Shown here: piece by piece, positions 51,589 to 60,829 of the stretch
Layout: the number at the start of each line of letters is the position of its first letter
Position numbering within the stretch: position 1 is the stretch's first letter
DNA from: CAYPPG01 sp964412555
Lineage (GTDB): Bacteria; Hinthialibacterota; Hinthialibacteria; Hinthialibacterales; Hinthialibacteraceae
Direction: 5' to 3'
DNA: 64,000 bases
Assembly (NCBI GenBank): GCA_964412555.1
Contig: CAYPPG010000046.1
Coordinates: 1 to 64,000, forward strand
The notes under the pieces: model-generated
Told to the model about the DNA's origin: nothing
What the model saw: the letters and a program-made list of their open reading frames with translations, nothing else
The model's database searches: none
Translations under genes and position numbers: made by a program

Positions 51589-52158
51589 TCACCGTTTGGT
51601 TTGGTATTCCGATAAAACTTGTCGTAAGGCGACCACGGCTCGATGGATGTGAGTCTTGACCGTTCCTTCCGAGCATTGCAGGAATTGTGCAATGTTTGCC
51701 AGCGACTCTCCTTCATAATGGCGCAAAACGAATGAGACGCGCTGCTGAACGCTCATTCGGCCAAGCGCCTGCCGGATCGAACGTTGGATTTTCTCTTCCT
51801 CCAATTGTTGGCGCGCCGTTTCTGTTTGAACGAAGAGCATATCGGTAACCAATTCGTTCTCACTCACAGGAACTATCCGCGAATACTTCCTGATCCAATC
51901 AATAGTACAATTCACCGCAATCGTGGTGATCCAAGAGCGAAAAGAAGAATCCGCACGAAAACGTTGTTGATTCTTGAACACTTTCAGCCATACTTCCTGC
52001 GCGCAATCTTTGGCTTGACTCTCATCCGGCAATACACGAAAACAGATGCGGTATATCAAATTGGCATAGCGGTGATATAAGCGGGCGGCGGAATATTCAT
52101 CACCCCGCGCAGCCGCTGCCAGCAGTTCGCTATCCAATGGGCTGTTATCGTTTTGCAT
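51589..52158 (-). CDS. ECF sigma factor (RpoE-like)
   Basis: A 189-aa extracytoplasmic-function sigma factor. Region 2 holds ARLYHRYANLIYRICFRVLP, AKDCAQEVWLKVFKNQQRFR and SFRSWITTIAVNCTIDWIRK. Region 4 has MSVQQRVSFVLRHYEGESLA and NIAQFLQCSEGTVKTHIHRA, the helix-turn-helix that reads the -35 element. It starts the operon; the anti-sigma gene comes next after 8 bp, then the secretin-N protein. It likely controls this operon and envelope genes elsewhere. Confidence 0.95.
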   Translation of the reverse strand: MQNDNSPLDSELLAAAARGDEYSAARLYHRYANLIYRICFRVLPDESQAKDCAQEVWLKVFKNQQRFRADSSFRSWITTIAVNCTIDWIRKYSRIVPVSENELVTDMLFVQTETARQQLEEEKIQRSIRQALGRMSVQQRVSFVLRHYEGESLANIAQFLQCSEGTVKTHIHRAVVALRQVLSEYQTKR

Positions 52159-52295
52159 TGCGGTTTTATACTAATACAACGTTAAGGAGAGAAATAAGTG
52201 TACATTGGATGATTCGAGGGTAAAAAAATAGTTCTCTTTATAGAAGGAGAGATCGAATATGTTCATATGAAACCGTGAAAAAGAGATCCTACGAC

Positions 52296-52323
52296 TTGAC
52301 CTCTTTTGCAAGACGGTTAAAAT
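52296..52323 (+). promoter_or_regulatory. Sigma-70-type promoter for rplM-rpsI
   Basis: TTGACC at 52296-52301, 16-bp spacer, TAAAAT at 52318-52323. The leader to rplM is about 100 bases and contains a family B repeat. Confidence 0.6.
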
Positions 52324-52353
52324 CTTCATTTCTGTGGATAAAATTTATGGATC

Positions 52354-52403
52354 ACCGGCTATCTGCCGGTATTTTGGATAGGCCGCCGAGACGGCGGCGT
52401 TAC
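52354..52403. repeat. Two-hairpin repeat family B, copy in the rplM leader
   Basis: ACCGGCTATCTGCCGGT hairpin, spacer, GCCGCCGAGACGGCGGC hairpin, ending GCGTTAC. It lies between the promoter and the rplM start, so it is transcribed as part of the ribosomal protein mRNA. Confidence 0.85.
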
Positions 52404-52427
52404 TTTGAATGGAAATATGGTAAAATC

Positions 52428-52862
52428 ATGAAAACAACCATTGCAAAGCCTGAAGAGATTCAAGCCTCGCACAAATTTCATTTGATCGATGCCGATGGAC
52501 AGGTATTAGGCCGTTTGGTCACGAAAGTCGCTACTTTATTGACCGGTAAACACAAGCCGATCTATACTCCCTTTTTAGACACCGGGGATCATGTCATCAT
52601 CATCAATGCGGATAAAATCGTGATGACGGGGGAAAAGTACGATAAGAAAATGCGCTATCATCACACCGGTTACCCCGGCGGCTTGAAAAAGAAAACCTTT
52701 AAAAGAGCGATGAAGGAAAAGCCGGAACGAGTCATCGAAGATGCCGTCTGGGGAATGCTGCCTAAGACCAAATTAGGACGGAAAATGTTCAAAAAACTGC
52801 GTGTTTACAAAGGCCCGAATCATCCCCATCAACCCCAACAGCCTATACTGGTAGAGAATTGA
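52428..52862 (+). CDS. rplM: Ribosomal protein uL13
   Basis: L13 (144 aa), a large-subunit protein that binds 23S rRNA early in assembly. Family features are the start MKTTIAKPEEI, WHLIDA-like KFHLIDADGQVLGRL, GKHKPIYTPFLDTGDHVIII, MRYHHTGYPGGLKKKTF and KTKLGRKMFKKLRVYKGPNH. ATG 52428 is used; upstream frame (to 52275) is the family B repeat and leader, so not coding. rpsI follows 24 bp later as in most bacteria. Confidence 0.99.
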   Translation: MKTTIAKPEEIQASHKFHLIDADGQVLGRLVTKVATLLTGKHKPIYTPFLDTGDHVIIINADKIVMTGEKYDKKMRYHHTGYPGGLKKKTFKRAMKEKPERVIEDAVWGMLPKTKLGRKMFKKLRVYKGPNHPHQPQQPILVEN

Positions 52863-52886
52863 TCGAGGAGGTAGATTGAAAACACC

Positions 52887-53282
52887 ATGGGAGCACAATA
52901 TCTTTCATATGGAACAGGACGCCGAAAAACATCGATTGCGCGTGTGTATTTGAAAAAAGGAACGGGTGAAATCATTATCAATGGGAAAAAATCCGATGAA
53001 TACCTTATGCGCAAAACATTGGAAATGGTCATTCGGCAGCCATTTGGTATAACAGAAACCACCGGACAATTTGATATTTATGCCAATCTCTGCGGCGGTG
53101 GTTTGGCCGGACAGGCAGAAGCGTTACGGCATGGGATTTCCCGTGCGTTGTCCTCTTACGACCACAAATATCGCCCTTCTTTGAAACGTGCCGGTTTTCT
53201 AACGCGTGATCCACGAATGGTCGAGCGGAAAAAATACGGCCGCCCCGGCGCACGCAAACGCTTCCAATTCTCGAAACGTTAA
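52887..53282 (+). CDS. rpsI: Ribosomal protein uS9
   Basis: S9 (131 aa). The start GAQYLSYGTGRRKTSIARVY is typical, as are GGLAGQAEALRHGISRALSS in the middle and RKKYGRPGARKRFQFSKR at the end, where the C-terminal SKR tail reaches the P site of the ribosome. GAGGAGG (52864-52870) is 16 bases before the ATG, a little far. A strong terminator follows. Confidence 0.99.
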   Translation: MGAQYLSYGTGRRKTSIARVYLKKGTGEIIINGKKSDEYLMRKTLEMVIRQPFGITETTGQFDIYANLCGGGLAGQAEALRHGISRALSSYDHKYRPSLKRAGFLTRDPRMVERKKYGRPGARKRFQFSKR

Positions 53283-53309
53283 ATTATTTGTACACAACAA
53301 TTCCAAAAG

Positions 53310-53333
53310 GGCACGGGCAACCGTGCCTTTTTT
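53310..53333 (+). terminator. Intrinsic terminator of rplM-rpsI
   Basis: GGCACGG, loop GCAA (GNRA type), CCGTGCC, then TTTTTT. It lies 27 bp after the rpsI stop. Confidence 0.9.
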
Positions 53334-53822
53334 ATTGCAACCGACAGAGAAACTGGATATTATGCAGCCAGCAGGCAACATCCCATAAACGCTAAGATAA
53401 GAAAGCGCCTTCGATTTTGAATTTTTCGACTTGCAAACCACGTTTTCGCGGTGATTCGCGGAGAAAACATGAGATGGCAAACCAATTACTCCCAAAATTG
53501 TTCGAGCGTCAATACCGGATTCACCGCTCCTTTCACCAGATGGAAGCGGTGGCCTCGAGCGTTCTGCATAGGCAAATTGGTGATGGGGAATTGAACGAGA
53601 ACATCTCTCCTGCCGATTTTTCCAAGGGTGTTGCCCACTGGCTATTTTCTTTTACCCAGTTGGGGTAAGGGGGTTCACCTTAAGGTATCGTACTCTAATC
53701 CATTCCTTCTGTTCCTTGAGTAGCAATCTCTTTGACTCTTTTGTGCGAATTTGAACGAACTGTATATTTCTGAAAACAGCTGTGGTATAAATGGTCAAAT
53801 AGATTTGATGAAAGAGGTTACT
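53334..53822. other. Intergenic region after rpsI
   Basis: About 490 bp without a convincing gene. An 83-codon frame (53417-53668) lacks a ribosome site and any protein-like pattern. No repeat of families A-D is seen. The promoter of the following gene is not evident. Confidence 0.5.
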
Positions 53823-56800
53823 ATGGTTCAATTATCGTTCAACATCCGGTTTCGCTTCACAAGGGAAAGAATGCTCCTTCTTGTATTGATAGGTTTGTCT
53901 ATTTCTTTTTTCAGCAAGGAGATATTCGCGGCGGATTGGCCGACATACCGAAATGATATCAGCCTGAGTGCCATCAGTGGGGAACCGCTCGAATCGGAGC
54001 TTTACCTGCAGTGGATTTATCATCCGAATCATCCACCAAAACCTGCGTGGCCGATGCCGTCGGAAGAATTACCGCGAATGCATGTCGATAATGCCTATCA
54101 TGCTGTTCTTGCCCGTGGGAAGGCCTTTTTCGGTTCCTGTGTCACAAACAAAGTGTATGCCTTGGATGCAGAGAGCGGTGAAATTTGCTGGACCTATTGT
54201 ACACACGGCCCTGTTCGTTTTGCTCCGACAGTCTACGAAGGACGTGTGTATTTCGGGTCCGATGATGGATTTGCATATTGTCTCGATGCGTCCGATGGAA
54301 CCTTGATATGGAAACACCGTGCCGGTCCGAGCGATGAGAAAGTGATTGGTAACGAACGCATGATTTCATTATGGCCCCTACGAACGAATGTGCTTGTCGA
54401 CAAGCAAGTTGCCTATTTCACAGCGGGTGTATTTCCGTACGAAGGTTTGTATATTTGTGCCCTCGATGCCGAAGATGGTTCGGTTCTTTGGAAAAACGGT
54501 ACGATTGGAGACTACAGTCATGAATTGGCATACGGCGGGATAAGTCCACATGGGTATCTTCTCGCCTCATCCGATATTTTGTACGTTCCCTCGGGACGCG
54601 CTATGCCGGCTGCTTTCAAACGTGAAACCGGTGAATTTTTGTATTATGCATATCCTGGAGCCAAACGCGGTGGTACCTGGACTTTATTGGATCAAAATCG
54701 TTTGATTGCCGGAGTCGATTATTCCGGAACTCCCCATAAAGTGACATATGATGCAGAGACCGGACAACGGATGGACGACCTTTTTGCAAATGTTCCCGGT
54801 TTGGATATGGTGGTGACTTCAAATGAAGCATTCATTTTAACTCGTGACGGCATCCTGGCGATCGACCGTCAAGCACAAGCGTATGCAGCGAAAAGAGGAA
54901 ACCAATTAACTGCTCAACGAAAGCAGTTGAGCGCAGAACTGAATGAATTACGCGAAAAGCGTACCTCGATTCGGGCAGAAGAGAAGACCGGTTTTGATAA
55001 GAACATGGCGGAATTGGTTGAAAAAATCAGTGGAATCCAAGAGGAACAAGTCAGGTTGGATGATGCCGTCTATCTTTGGAAGTACCCGCAAAAGAACTTA
55101 TGTTCATTGATTCTCGCCGGAAAAACGCTCATCGCCGGTGGGGACGATATTGTTATCCGCATCGAAGTGGAAAGCGGAAAAGAAATCGGGCGGGAACGAA
55201 TTCAAGGAAAAGCCGCATCCATGGCTGTATCCGATGGCCGACTGGTTGTCAGCAGTGACGAAGGACAGATTTATTGTTACGGAAGTCAACCGATTAGGAA
55301 AGCGAAGGAGATCAAACCGTTCACGGCCGAGAATCCTTTTGAGGATCATGAGAATTCGGGGACTTATCGGGATGCTGTCGAACGTATCGTCAAAGAGTGT
55401 CCGTGGGATAAGGGGTATTGTTTAGTTTTGGATTGTAGGGAGGGGCAATTGGCGTATGAATTGGCCCGCCGGACCGATCTGAAAATAATCGGATTGGAAC
55501 AGGATCGTGAAAAAAGAAACCTCGCAAGACAACATCTAGAAGCTGCTGGATTGTGGGGGAACCGAGTAGTTGTGGAACCGTGGACGATTGACGAACTGCC
55601 GGATTACTTTGCGAATCTCATTATTTCCGATGACATGTTGTTTACCGGGACAACGGATTCGGACGAAAACGATCGGTTTCGCGTTTTGCGGCCATGGGGC
55701 GGAGTATCCCTATTACCTTTCCGTCATAATGAAAAAATCACCTGGGAAAAATCCGTGCGGGATGAATTGGAAGGAGCCGGCAGTTGGAATCAGCAATTTT
55801 GTGATCCCCAAAATACCGCCTGTTCAGACGACCAACTGGTCGATGGCCCTCTTGGTTTGTTATGGTTCGGTGAACCGGGCCCCATCGGTATGGTGGAACG
55901 GCACGCGAATGCTCAAAGCCCAGTTGCGTTGGACGGACGGATGTTTATGCAAGGGGAAGAGATGGTGAAATGTGTGGATGCGTTCAACGGTTCTATTCTT
56001 TGGAAGCGGAATATCCCCGGCGCGGTTCGTGTGAAAATCAAAGGGGACGGAGGAAATTTGGTGGTTACGAAAGAAGGTTTGTTCATTGCCGCTCATGAAA
56101 AATGTTACCGATTGGATCCGGAAACCGGTGAGACGATTCGGATTTACTATATTCCTCAATCGGATGACGGCAGCCTGCGCCGATGGGGATATATTTCCGT
56201 CGACAATGGTATTCTCTATGGTTCCACCGCCGAGCCGATGGAGGAAGATTACGCCCAAGTTTTGAAAACATTTTTGAGAAACGGGGAATGGCGTGACTTG
56301 AAAGATATTCCGGAACACATGAAAGAAAGGTTTATACAGTATAAACAACGATATCCGAACCCTGATGATTTTTGCCTGGCGACGGAAAGAGATGCTCTTC
56401 TCTTTCGTCACATGACGGCTTTCGCCGGCGGTGGCGAATTCACACAGAAAAATGCAGTTACGCAAAACTTGATGATCAGTGATAAGGTATTTGCCATCGA
56501 TGTCGAGTCCGGTGACTTACGGTGGGTACATCATGGGAACAGCATTGCACACATTACTGTATCAATCGGAGACGGGAAAATCTTTTTTGCCGACAGTGAT
56601 GTGACCGATACGCAAAGAAAACATGCCTTGCAACAGCGAAAGAATCTAACCCAGGCAGGGATTTATAAAGTTCGAGAAGGCATTCGCGAAGAACTCGAAG
56701 AAAGGGAAAAAATGCTGGCCGAGAATCAGGGGCGGGAAAATGCCGCGAACCGGCGAGTCTTGGAGTATTTAATCGAATCTTTGCGAGCGGAATTATATGA

Positions 56801-58064
56801 GAATGAGCATCCGGAAGGCATATTGACGGTATCCGATGCCGATGTGAGAATCGTGACGGCGCTCGATGCCAAAACCGGCGGGAAGATATGGGAAACGATC
56901 GCCGATTTCACCGGTTGCTGCGGAGATATGATGGGAACGGCTTACAGCAGCGGATTGCTTTTCTTCTTTGGCAACCACGGAAACCACGATGCTTGGCGTT
57001 TCCGCTACAACGGCATGCAATGGCGCAGAATCACTGCACTTTCAGCGGAAAACGGCGAAATGGTGTGGTCGCGTGCGTTGAATTATCGAACGAGGCCGGT
57101 GATCGTCGGGGATTGGATTATTCTGGAACCAAGAGCCTGTGATCTCCGCACCGGGGAAATCATTCTGCGGGAACATCCAATAACCGGTAAAAAAGTACCA
57201 TGGGAATTTCTGCGTCCCGGCCATACGTGTGGTATTACAGCGGCATCGGCCAATGGACTTTTCTATCGCTCGCTCTTTACGAATTTTTACGATCTCGAAG
57301 AAGACAACGGTGTTGTTCTATTTGGTGCATACCGGCCGGGTTGCGCAATTAGTCTGATTCCTGCATGTGGTGTCTTGCTGTCTCAAGAAGCGGCGGCGGG
57401 TTGCACCTGTTCGTTCCCGATTCGTTGTTCACTGGCGATGAAACGAGAATCAAATCGGCATCAGCCGTGGGCAGTGTATATCACCCCGGGTGAGTTGACA
57501 CCTGTTCAGCATTTTGCCATCAACTTCGGAGCGGCGGCGGATATGAAAGATGAGGATGGAACCGTTTGGTTTGGGTATCCCAATCCGAAAACATCGTCTT
57601 TTACTCATTTCCCCAATTATGGGGTGAAATTCGATCTTGCGGATACGATCCAAGAGGGGAGAGGGTATTTCTATCGTGATTTCAAAGGAGTATCCATCCC
57701 AGGGACGGATAAACCATGGCTGTTTACTTCCGGTTGTCTTGGCCTGAGTGATTGCACTATACCTCTACTCGATCCTGAGAAAGAACACGATCCAGGAACA
57801 TTTACCGTTCGACTTGGTTTCTTGGCACCACCGGAAGACAAACCCGGTCAGCGTATTTTCGAAGTACGGCTTCAAGATCGAGTCATGTTGAAAGATTTTG
57901 ATATTGCCCGTGAAACGAATTCGGCGCAAGAAGCAATCGTGAAAGAATTTCAAAACATTGAAGTAAAAGATGTTTTGAAACTGGAATTGATTCCCCAATC
58001 ATCTCAGCAGCCGCCGATTATCAACTATATTGAAATCATTCGAGAAGATACAACCGAGGTCTAA
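53823..58064 (+). CDS. Secreted PQQ-like propeller with embedded methyltransferase-like domain
   Basis: A 1413-aa exported protein; the signal helix is MLLLVLIGLSISFFSKEIFA. Propeller blades of the PQQ/BamB type occur on both sides: VYALDAESGEICWTY, YCLDASDGTLIWKHR, CALDAEDGSVLWKN, KCVDAFNGSILWKR, FAIDVESGDLRWVH and TALDAKTGGKIWET. Between them (about residues 510-620) is a Rossmann domain, CLVLDCREGQLAYELARRTD then KIIGLEQDREKRNLARQHLE, like an SAM-methyltransferase but with DCREG in place of the glycine-rich loop. The end (VRLGFLAPPEDKPGQRIFEV) is a malectin-like domain. ATG 53823 follows AAAGAGG. Function unknown; similar chimeras occur in planctomycetes. Confidence 0.85.
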   Translation: MVQLSFNIRFRFTRERMLLLVLIGLSISFFSKEIFAADWPTYRNDISLSAISGEPLESELYLQWIYHPNHPPKPAWPMPSEELPRMHVDNAYHAVLARGKAFFGSCVTNKVYALDAESGEICWTYCTHGPVRFAPTVYEGRVYFGSDDGFAYCLDASDGTLIWKHRAGPSDEKVIGNERMISLWPLRTNVLVDKQVAYFTAGVFPYEGLYICALDAEDGSVLWKNGTIGDYSHELAYGGISPHGYLLASSDILYVPSGRAMPAAFKRETGEFLYYAYPGAKRGGTWTLLDQNRLIAGVDYSGTPHKVTYDAETGQRMDDLFANVPGLDMVVTSNEAFILTRDGILAIDRQAQAYAAKRGNQLTAQRKQLSAELNELREKRTSIRAEEKTGFDKNMAELVEKISGIQEEQVRLDDAVYLWKYPQKNLCSLILAGKTLIAGGDDIVIRIEVESGKEIGRERIQGKAASMAVSDGRLVVSSDEGQIYCYGSQPIRKAKEIKPFTAENPFEDHENSGTYRDAVERIVKECPWDKGYCLVLDCREGQLAYELARRTDLKIIGLEQDREKRNLARQHLEAAGLWGNRVVVEPWTIDELPDYFANLIISDDMLFTGTTDSDENDRFRVLRPWGGVSLLPFRHNEKITWEKSVRDELEGAGSWNQQFCDPQNTACSDDQLVDGPLGLLWFGEPGPIGMVERHANAQSPVALDGRMFMQGEEMVKCVDAFNGSILWKRNIPGAVRVKIKGDGGNLVVTKEGLFIAAHEKCYRLDPETGETIRIYYIPQSDDGSLRRWGYISVDNGILYGSTAEPMEEDYAQVLKTFLRNGEWRDLKDIPEHMKERFIQYKQRYPNPDDFCLATERDALLFRHMTAFAGGGEFTQKNAVTQNLMISDKVFAIDVESGDLRWVHHGNSIAHITVSIGDGKIFFADSDVTDTQRKHALQQRKNLTQAGIYKVREGIREELEEREKMLAENQGRENAANRRVLEYLIESLRAELYENEHPEGILTVSDADVRIVTALDAKTGGKIWETIADFTGCCGDMMGTAYSSGLLFFFGNHGNHDAWRFRYNGMQWRRITALSAENGEMVWSRALNYRTRPVIVGDWIILEPRACDLRTGEIILREHPITGKKVPWEFLRPGHTCGITAASANGLFYRSLFTNFYDLEEDNGVVLFGAYRPGCAISLIPACGVLLSQEAAAGCTCSFPIRCSLAMKRESNRHQPWAVYITPGELTPVQHFAINFGAAADMKDEDGTVWFGYPNPKTSSFTHFPNYGVKFDLADTIQEGRGYFYRDFKGVSIPGTDKPWLFTSGCLGLSDCTIPLLDPEKEHDPGTFTVRLGFLAPPEDKPGQRIFEVRLQDRVMLKDFDIARETNSAQEAIVKEFQNIEVKDVLKLELIPQSSQQPPIINYIEIIREDTTEV

Positions 58065-58131
58065 CAAAGAGAATTACAATTGTGTAGAAGTGGTCTTTGC
58101 TTGATCCTATCCTTTTTGTATATTGCCTATT

Positions 58132-59340
58132 TTACTTCTGTTTCAATCCCTGTTCTAAATCGGCGATGATATCCTCGGCGTCCTCAATCCCCACCGCCAA
58201 CCGGAAAAGCGTATCACTGATCCCTAGTTGTTCTCGTTCTTTCTTCGTGAAATCATAATAACTAACCATGGCGGGATGGGTGATAAGCGTTTCGACGCCT
58301 CCCAAACTCGGACCGAGGAAACACAGTTCGAGCGAATCCAAAAAGCGCTTTGCCGTTGCCAATGTGCCTTTGATCTCGAACGAGACCACCCCGCCGCCGC
58401 CCTCCATCTGCTCTTTGGCGATAGCGTGATGCGGATGGCTTTCAAGGAAGGGATAATAAACGCGCTTGATGCGGGGATGGCTTTCGAGAAATTCGGCGAT
58501 CTTCAATGTTGATTCATTCTGTTTTGCCACCCGCAGCGGAAACGTTTTCAAGCCCCGAATCAAAAGATAAGAACAGTGTGGATCGATGATTCCGCCGATT
58601 GTTTTGTGCAAATTGCGTATCGGCTCGATCAGTTCCTCCCGCCCAAGGACAGCCCCTGCCAGAATATCGTTGTGTCCGGCGAGATATTTGGTGGCGCTTT
58701 GCAGGACGAGATCGATTCCGAATTCGATCGGCCGTTGATTTACTGGAGTGCTGAATGTGCTGTCGATCATGGTCAATACCTTGTGTTTTTTGGCAATTTG
58801 ATTCAGCTTGACCAAATCGAAGATATTCAAATAGGGATTGGTGGGCGATTCGGAAAGAATAAAGCGTGTGTTTTTCTTCACCGCCTTGTCGAGTGCGTCA
58901 TAATCGCCGAAGGGAACAATGGTGCATTCCACTCCGAATTTTTTCAAAAACGTATTGCAAAATTCCAACGTTTTTTTGTAACTGTCGTCCGTGAACACAA
59001 TATGGTCGCCGGATTGAACGAGAGCGAGAATCGTGGTGGTAATCGCACTCATGCCGGATGAAAACACGATCCCGTCTTCCGCCCCTTCGAGATTCGCTAA
59101 CCGCTTTTCCGCAATTTTTGTGGTCGGATTGGCATACCGGCCGTATTCGAAATGTTCTTTTCCTTTTTTCGTATAGTCTTCGATTTGTTGACAATTCGCA
59201 AAAGTATAAGTGGAGGCTTGGACAATCGGTGTGGTGATCGAATCGGCATACCGCCTTTTCGGCTCCGCCGCATGGATAGCGCGTGTCGCCAACGATTTCC
59301 CGTCTACAGGGAGTCCCTTGTTTTTCGATGGTTTCCTCAT
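58132..59340 (-). CDS. PLP-dependent trans-sulfuration enzyme (Cys/Met family)
   Basis: A 402-aa enzyme of the cystathionine gamma-synthase / gamma-lyase / O-acyl-homoserine sulfhydrylase family. The N-terminus has SITTPIVQASTYTFANCQQI and YGRYANPTTKIAEKRLANLE. IVFSSGMSAITTTILALVQS is the PLP phosphate-binding region. The Schiff-base lysine is in LVLQSATKYLAGHNDILAGA. ESPTNPYLNI and LGGVETLITHPAMVSYYDFT match as well. Which reaction it runs cannot be decided from the sequence. The start ATG 59340 is at the right length. It is monocistronic. Confidence 0.95.
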   Translation of the reverse strand: MRKPSKNKGLPVDGKSLATRAIHAAEPKRRYADSITTPIVQASTYTFANCQQIEDYTKKGKEHFEYGRYANPTTKIAEKRLANLEGAEDGIVFSSGMSAITTTILALVQSGDHIVFTDDSYKKTLEFCNTFLKKFGVECTIVPFGDYDALDKAVKKNTRFILSESPTNPYLNIFDLVKLNQIAKKHKVLTMIDSTFSTPVNQRPIEFGIDLVLQSATKYLAGHNDILAGAVLGREELIEPIRNLHKTIGGIIDPHCSYLLIRGLKTFPLRVAKQNESTLKIAEFLESHPRIKRVYYPFLESHPHHAIAKEQMEGGGGVVSFEIKGTLATAKRFLDSLELCFLGPSLGGVETLITHPAMVSYYDFTKKEREQLGISDTLFRLAVGIEDAEDIIADLEQGLKQK

Positions 59341-59510
59341 AGTTGATACCTTCCAGTATGCTTATTAACCATTTAATAAACTTCTTTCAGTTGCTGTTGT
59401 CAATCCGGTTGGGGTGGTTTTGTGGAAGGGAGTAAAAATGAAGCCATCGATCAACGATTTTAACGGAGATTCTTATCAATTAAAGGAATTATGATTACTG
59501 ATATTGTGGC

Positions 59511-59813
59511 TCATCCGGCATGAATCACCACCCGATTTGTTAGAATTTCCTTCCGCCGGTAAGGATTCCGTAACGCTTCTTTCACAACGATATCCACTTC
59601 GCGATCAACGATGGCCATCAAATCCTCGCGCATCTCTACAAGATCCCAGAGATCCCACCCTGCCTCCGGTTCGAAACTCACAAGAAAATCCATGTCGCTT
59701 TCAGGACCAAAATCTTCCCGCAATGCGGAGCCAAATAGGGATAATTCGCATATCCTCCATCTGCGGCAGAATTCATCAAGCGCATTTTGGTCAAGTTGCA
59801 CGTTCACGTTCAC
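59511..59813 (-). CDS. Isolated MNT-type nucleotidyltransferase
   Basis: A 100-aa minimal nucleotidyltransferase; core LSLFGSALREDFGPESDMDF then LVSF, with the third acidic residue in REVDIVVKEALRN. GTG 59813 is chosen since AAAGGAG lies seven bases before it; an ATG at 59843 would add ten residues. No HEPN gene is found next to it, unlike the pair at 44537-45270. A partner may have been lost or lies elsewhere. Confidence 0.85.
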   Translation of the reverse strand: MNVNVQLDQNALDEFCRRWRICELSLFGSALREDFGPESDMDFLVSFEPEAGWDLWDLVEMREDLMAIVDREVDIVVKEALRNPYRRKEILTNRVVIHAG

Positions 59814-60015
59814 AACATATCTCCTTTGATCGAGATTCACCATTACGAGATAAAGTGAAACACTTCCATCGAAACAGTCCGGTTCGGTTCTGTCTCTCCA
59901 TGTACCATCCGGCGTACTCTTTCCGTTGTCTCACGGCTGAAGGTGGTTTCTCCGCATGAATGGAGCATGTTGACAGTGAAAAAGATGCAATGCCAGATGA
60001 TGATATTTTGATGAT

Positions 60016-60441
60016 TTACAACATCTTCTCATACTCTTTTTCTAAACGAGAAAGAAACGTTGAAACTCGCACAATTTCTACATCTTCATAACGTTTGAAT
60101 GGAAAATGTTTGATATTCTTTGTCACCAAAAAGTTTGCTTTTCCAGTAATAGCCGTTTCGAGGAAAATATCATCGCTCGGATCTTTGCATACATCCAGTT
60201 TTTCCGAAATGGGAACAATTTTTGCAACATCTGCTAGTCCTTTGAGAAAAGATTCTGCTTTGTCTCTAGGAACTATTGGATGTTTCAGTAATATTTGGGA
60301 GTATTCCTCATAAATTGGTTTTGAAATTAAAAGTACGAATTGACCATTCAGCCATCGATCAACGATTTTTGCAGGCGCTCCTAAAGGGTTTCCAAGACCT
60401 GGAACAAGAACGTTCGTGTCTAAAACGGCTTTTATGGTCAT
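60016..60441 (-). CDS. PIN-domain toxin (COG1569-like)
   Basis: A 141-aa PIN protein of the putative-toxin COG1569 style. Acidic residues are in KAVLDTNVLVPGLGNPLGAP, KPIYEEYSQIL, CKDPSDDIFLETAITGKANF. The last region reads LVTKNIKHFPF, where many relatives have an Asp (TxDxDLL); here it is Asn-Ile-Lys. It is preceded by a ribbon-helix-helix type gene 10 bp upstream on the same strand. Confidence 0.88.
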   Translation of the reverse strand: MTIKAVLDTNVLVPGLGNPLGAPAKIVDRWLNGQFVLLISKPIYEEYSQILLKHPIVPRDKAESFLKGLADVAKIVPISEKLDVCKDPSDDIFLETAITGKANFLVTKNIKHFPFKRYEDVEIVRVSTFLSRLEKEYEKML

Positions 60442-60451
60442 CTTGATATTT

Positions 60452-60712
60452 TTATTTATGGTACTTTACTTTTCTATACTCGCGTATGCGTTGATCCATA
60501 TCTTTCTCGTCAAAACCGCCGTGCGCTTCCACTTCCCGTCGAATTTGCTGTACAACTTCCTTGAGTTGTTCGCGCTTTTCAGCATAAGTATCCACATAAA
60601 ATTCCAAAGCCTCATTGCATACCGCTGACATATTCCCATCAAACTTCTGTTGAGCTATTTCTTTGATCGATTCGGACAATCGAGGTGTCAGTTGTAAAAT
60701 AACGTCAACCAT
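60452..60712 (-). CDS. Ribbon-helix-helix-like antitoxin
   Basis: An 86-aa protein. MVDVILQLTPRLSESIKEIA then NMSAVCNEALEFYVDTYAEK is the beta-helix-helix layout of RHH antitoxins. The C-terminal EVEAHGGFDEKDMDQRIREY would bind the toxin. It comes first in a two-gene operon with the PIN gene. Confidence 0.82.
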   Translation of the reverse strand: MVDVILQLTPRLSESIKEIAQQKFDGNMSAVCNEALEFYVDTYAEKREQLKEVVQQIRREVEAHGGFDEKDMDQRIREYRKVKYHK

Positions 60713-60829
60713 AGGATTCCTCGTAATAATGATTGAGTAACGGATTACTTTTTTAATCTAAGTGTCAGTTTAGCAGAAAAACCGCATGAATTAATGGAGA
60801 TTCTGATTATTTAAGCGATGGACTATCGA

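Noticed and set aside
53417..53668. 83-aa frame after rpsI
   Set aside because: No ribosome site, no domain and unusual composition; probably chance.
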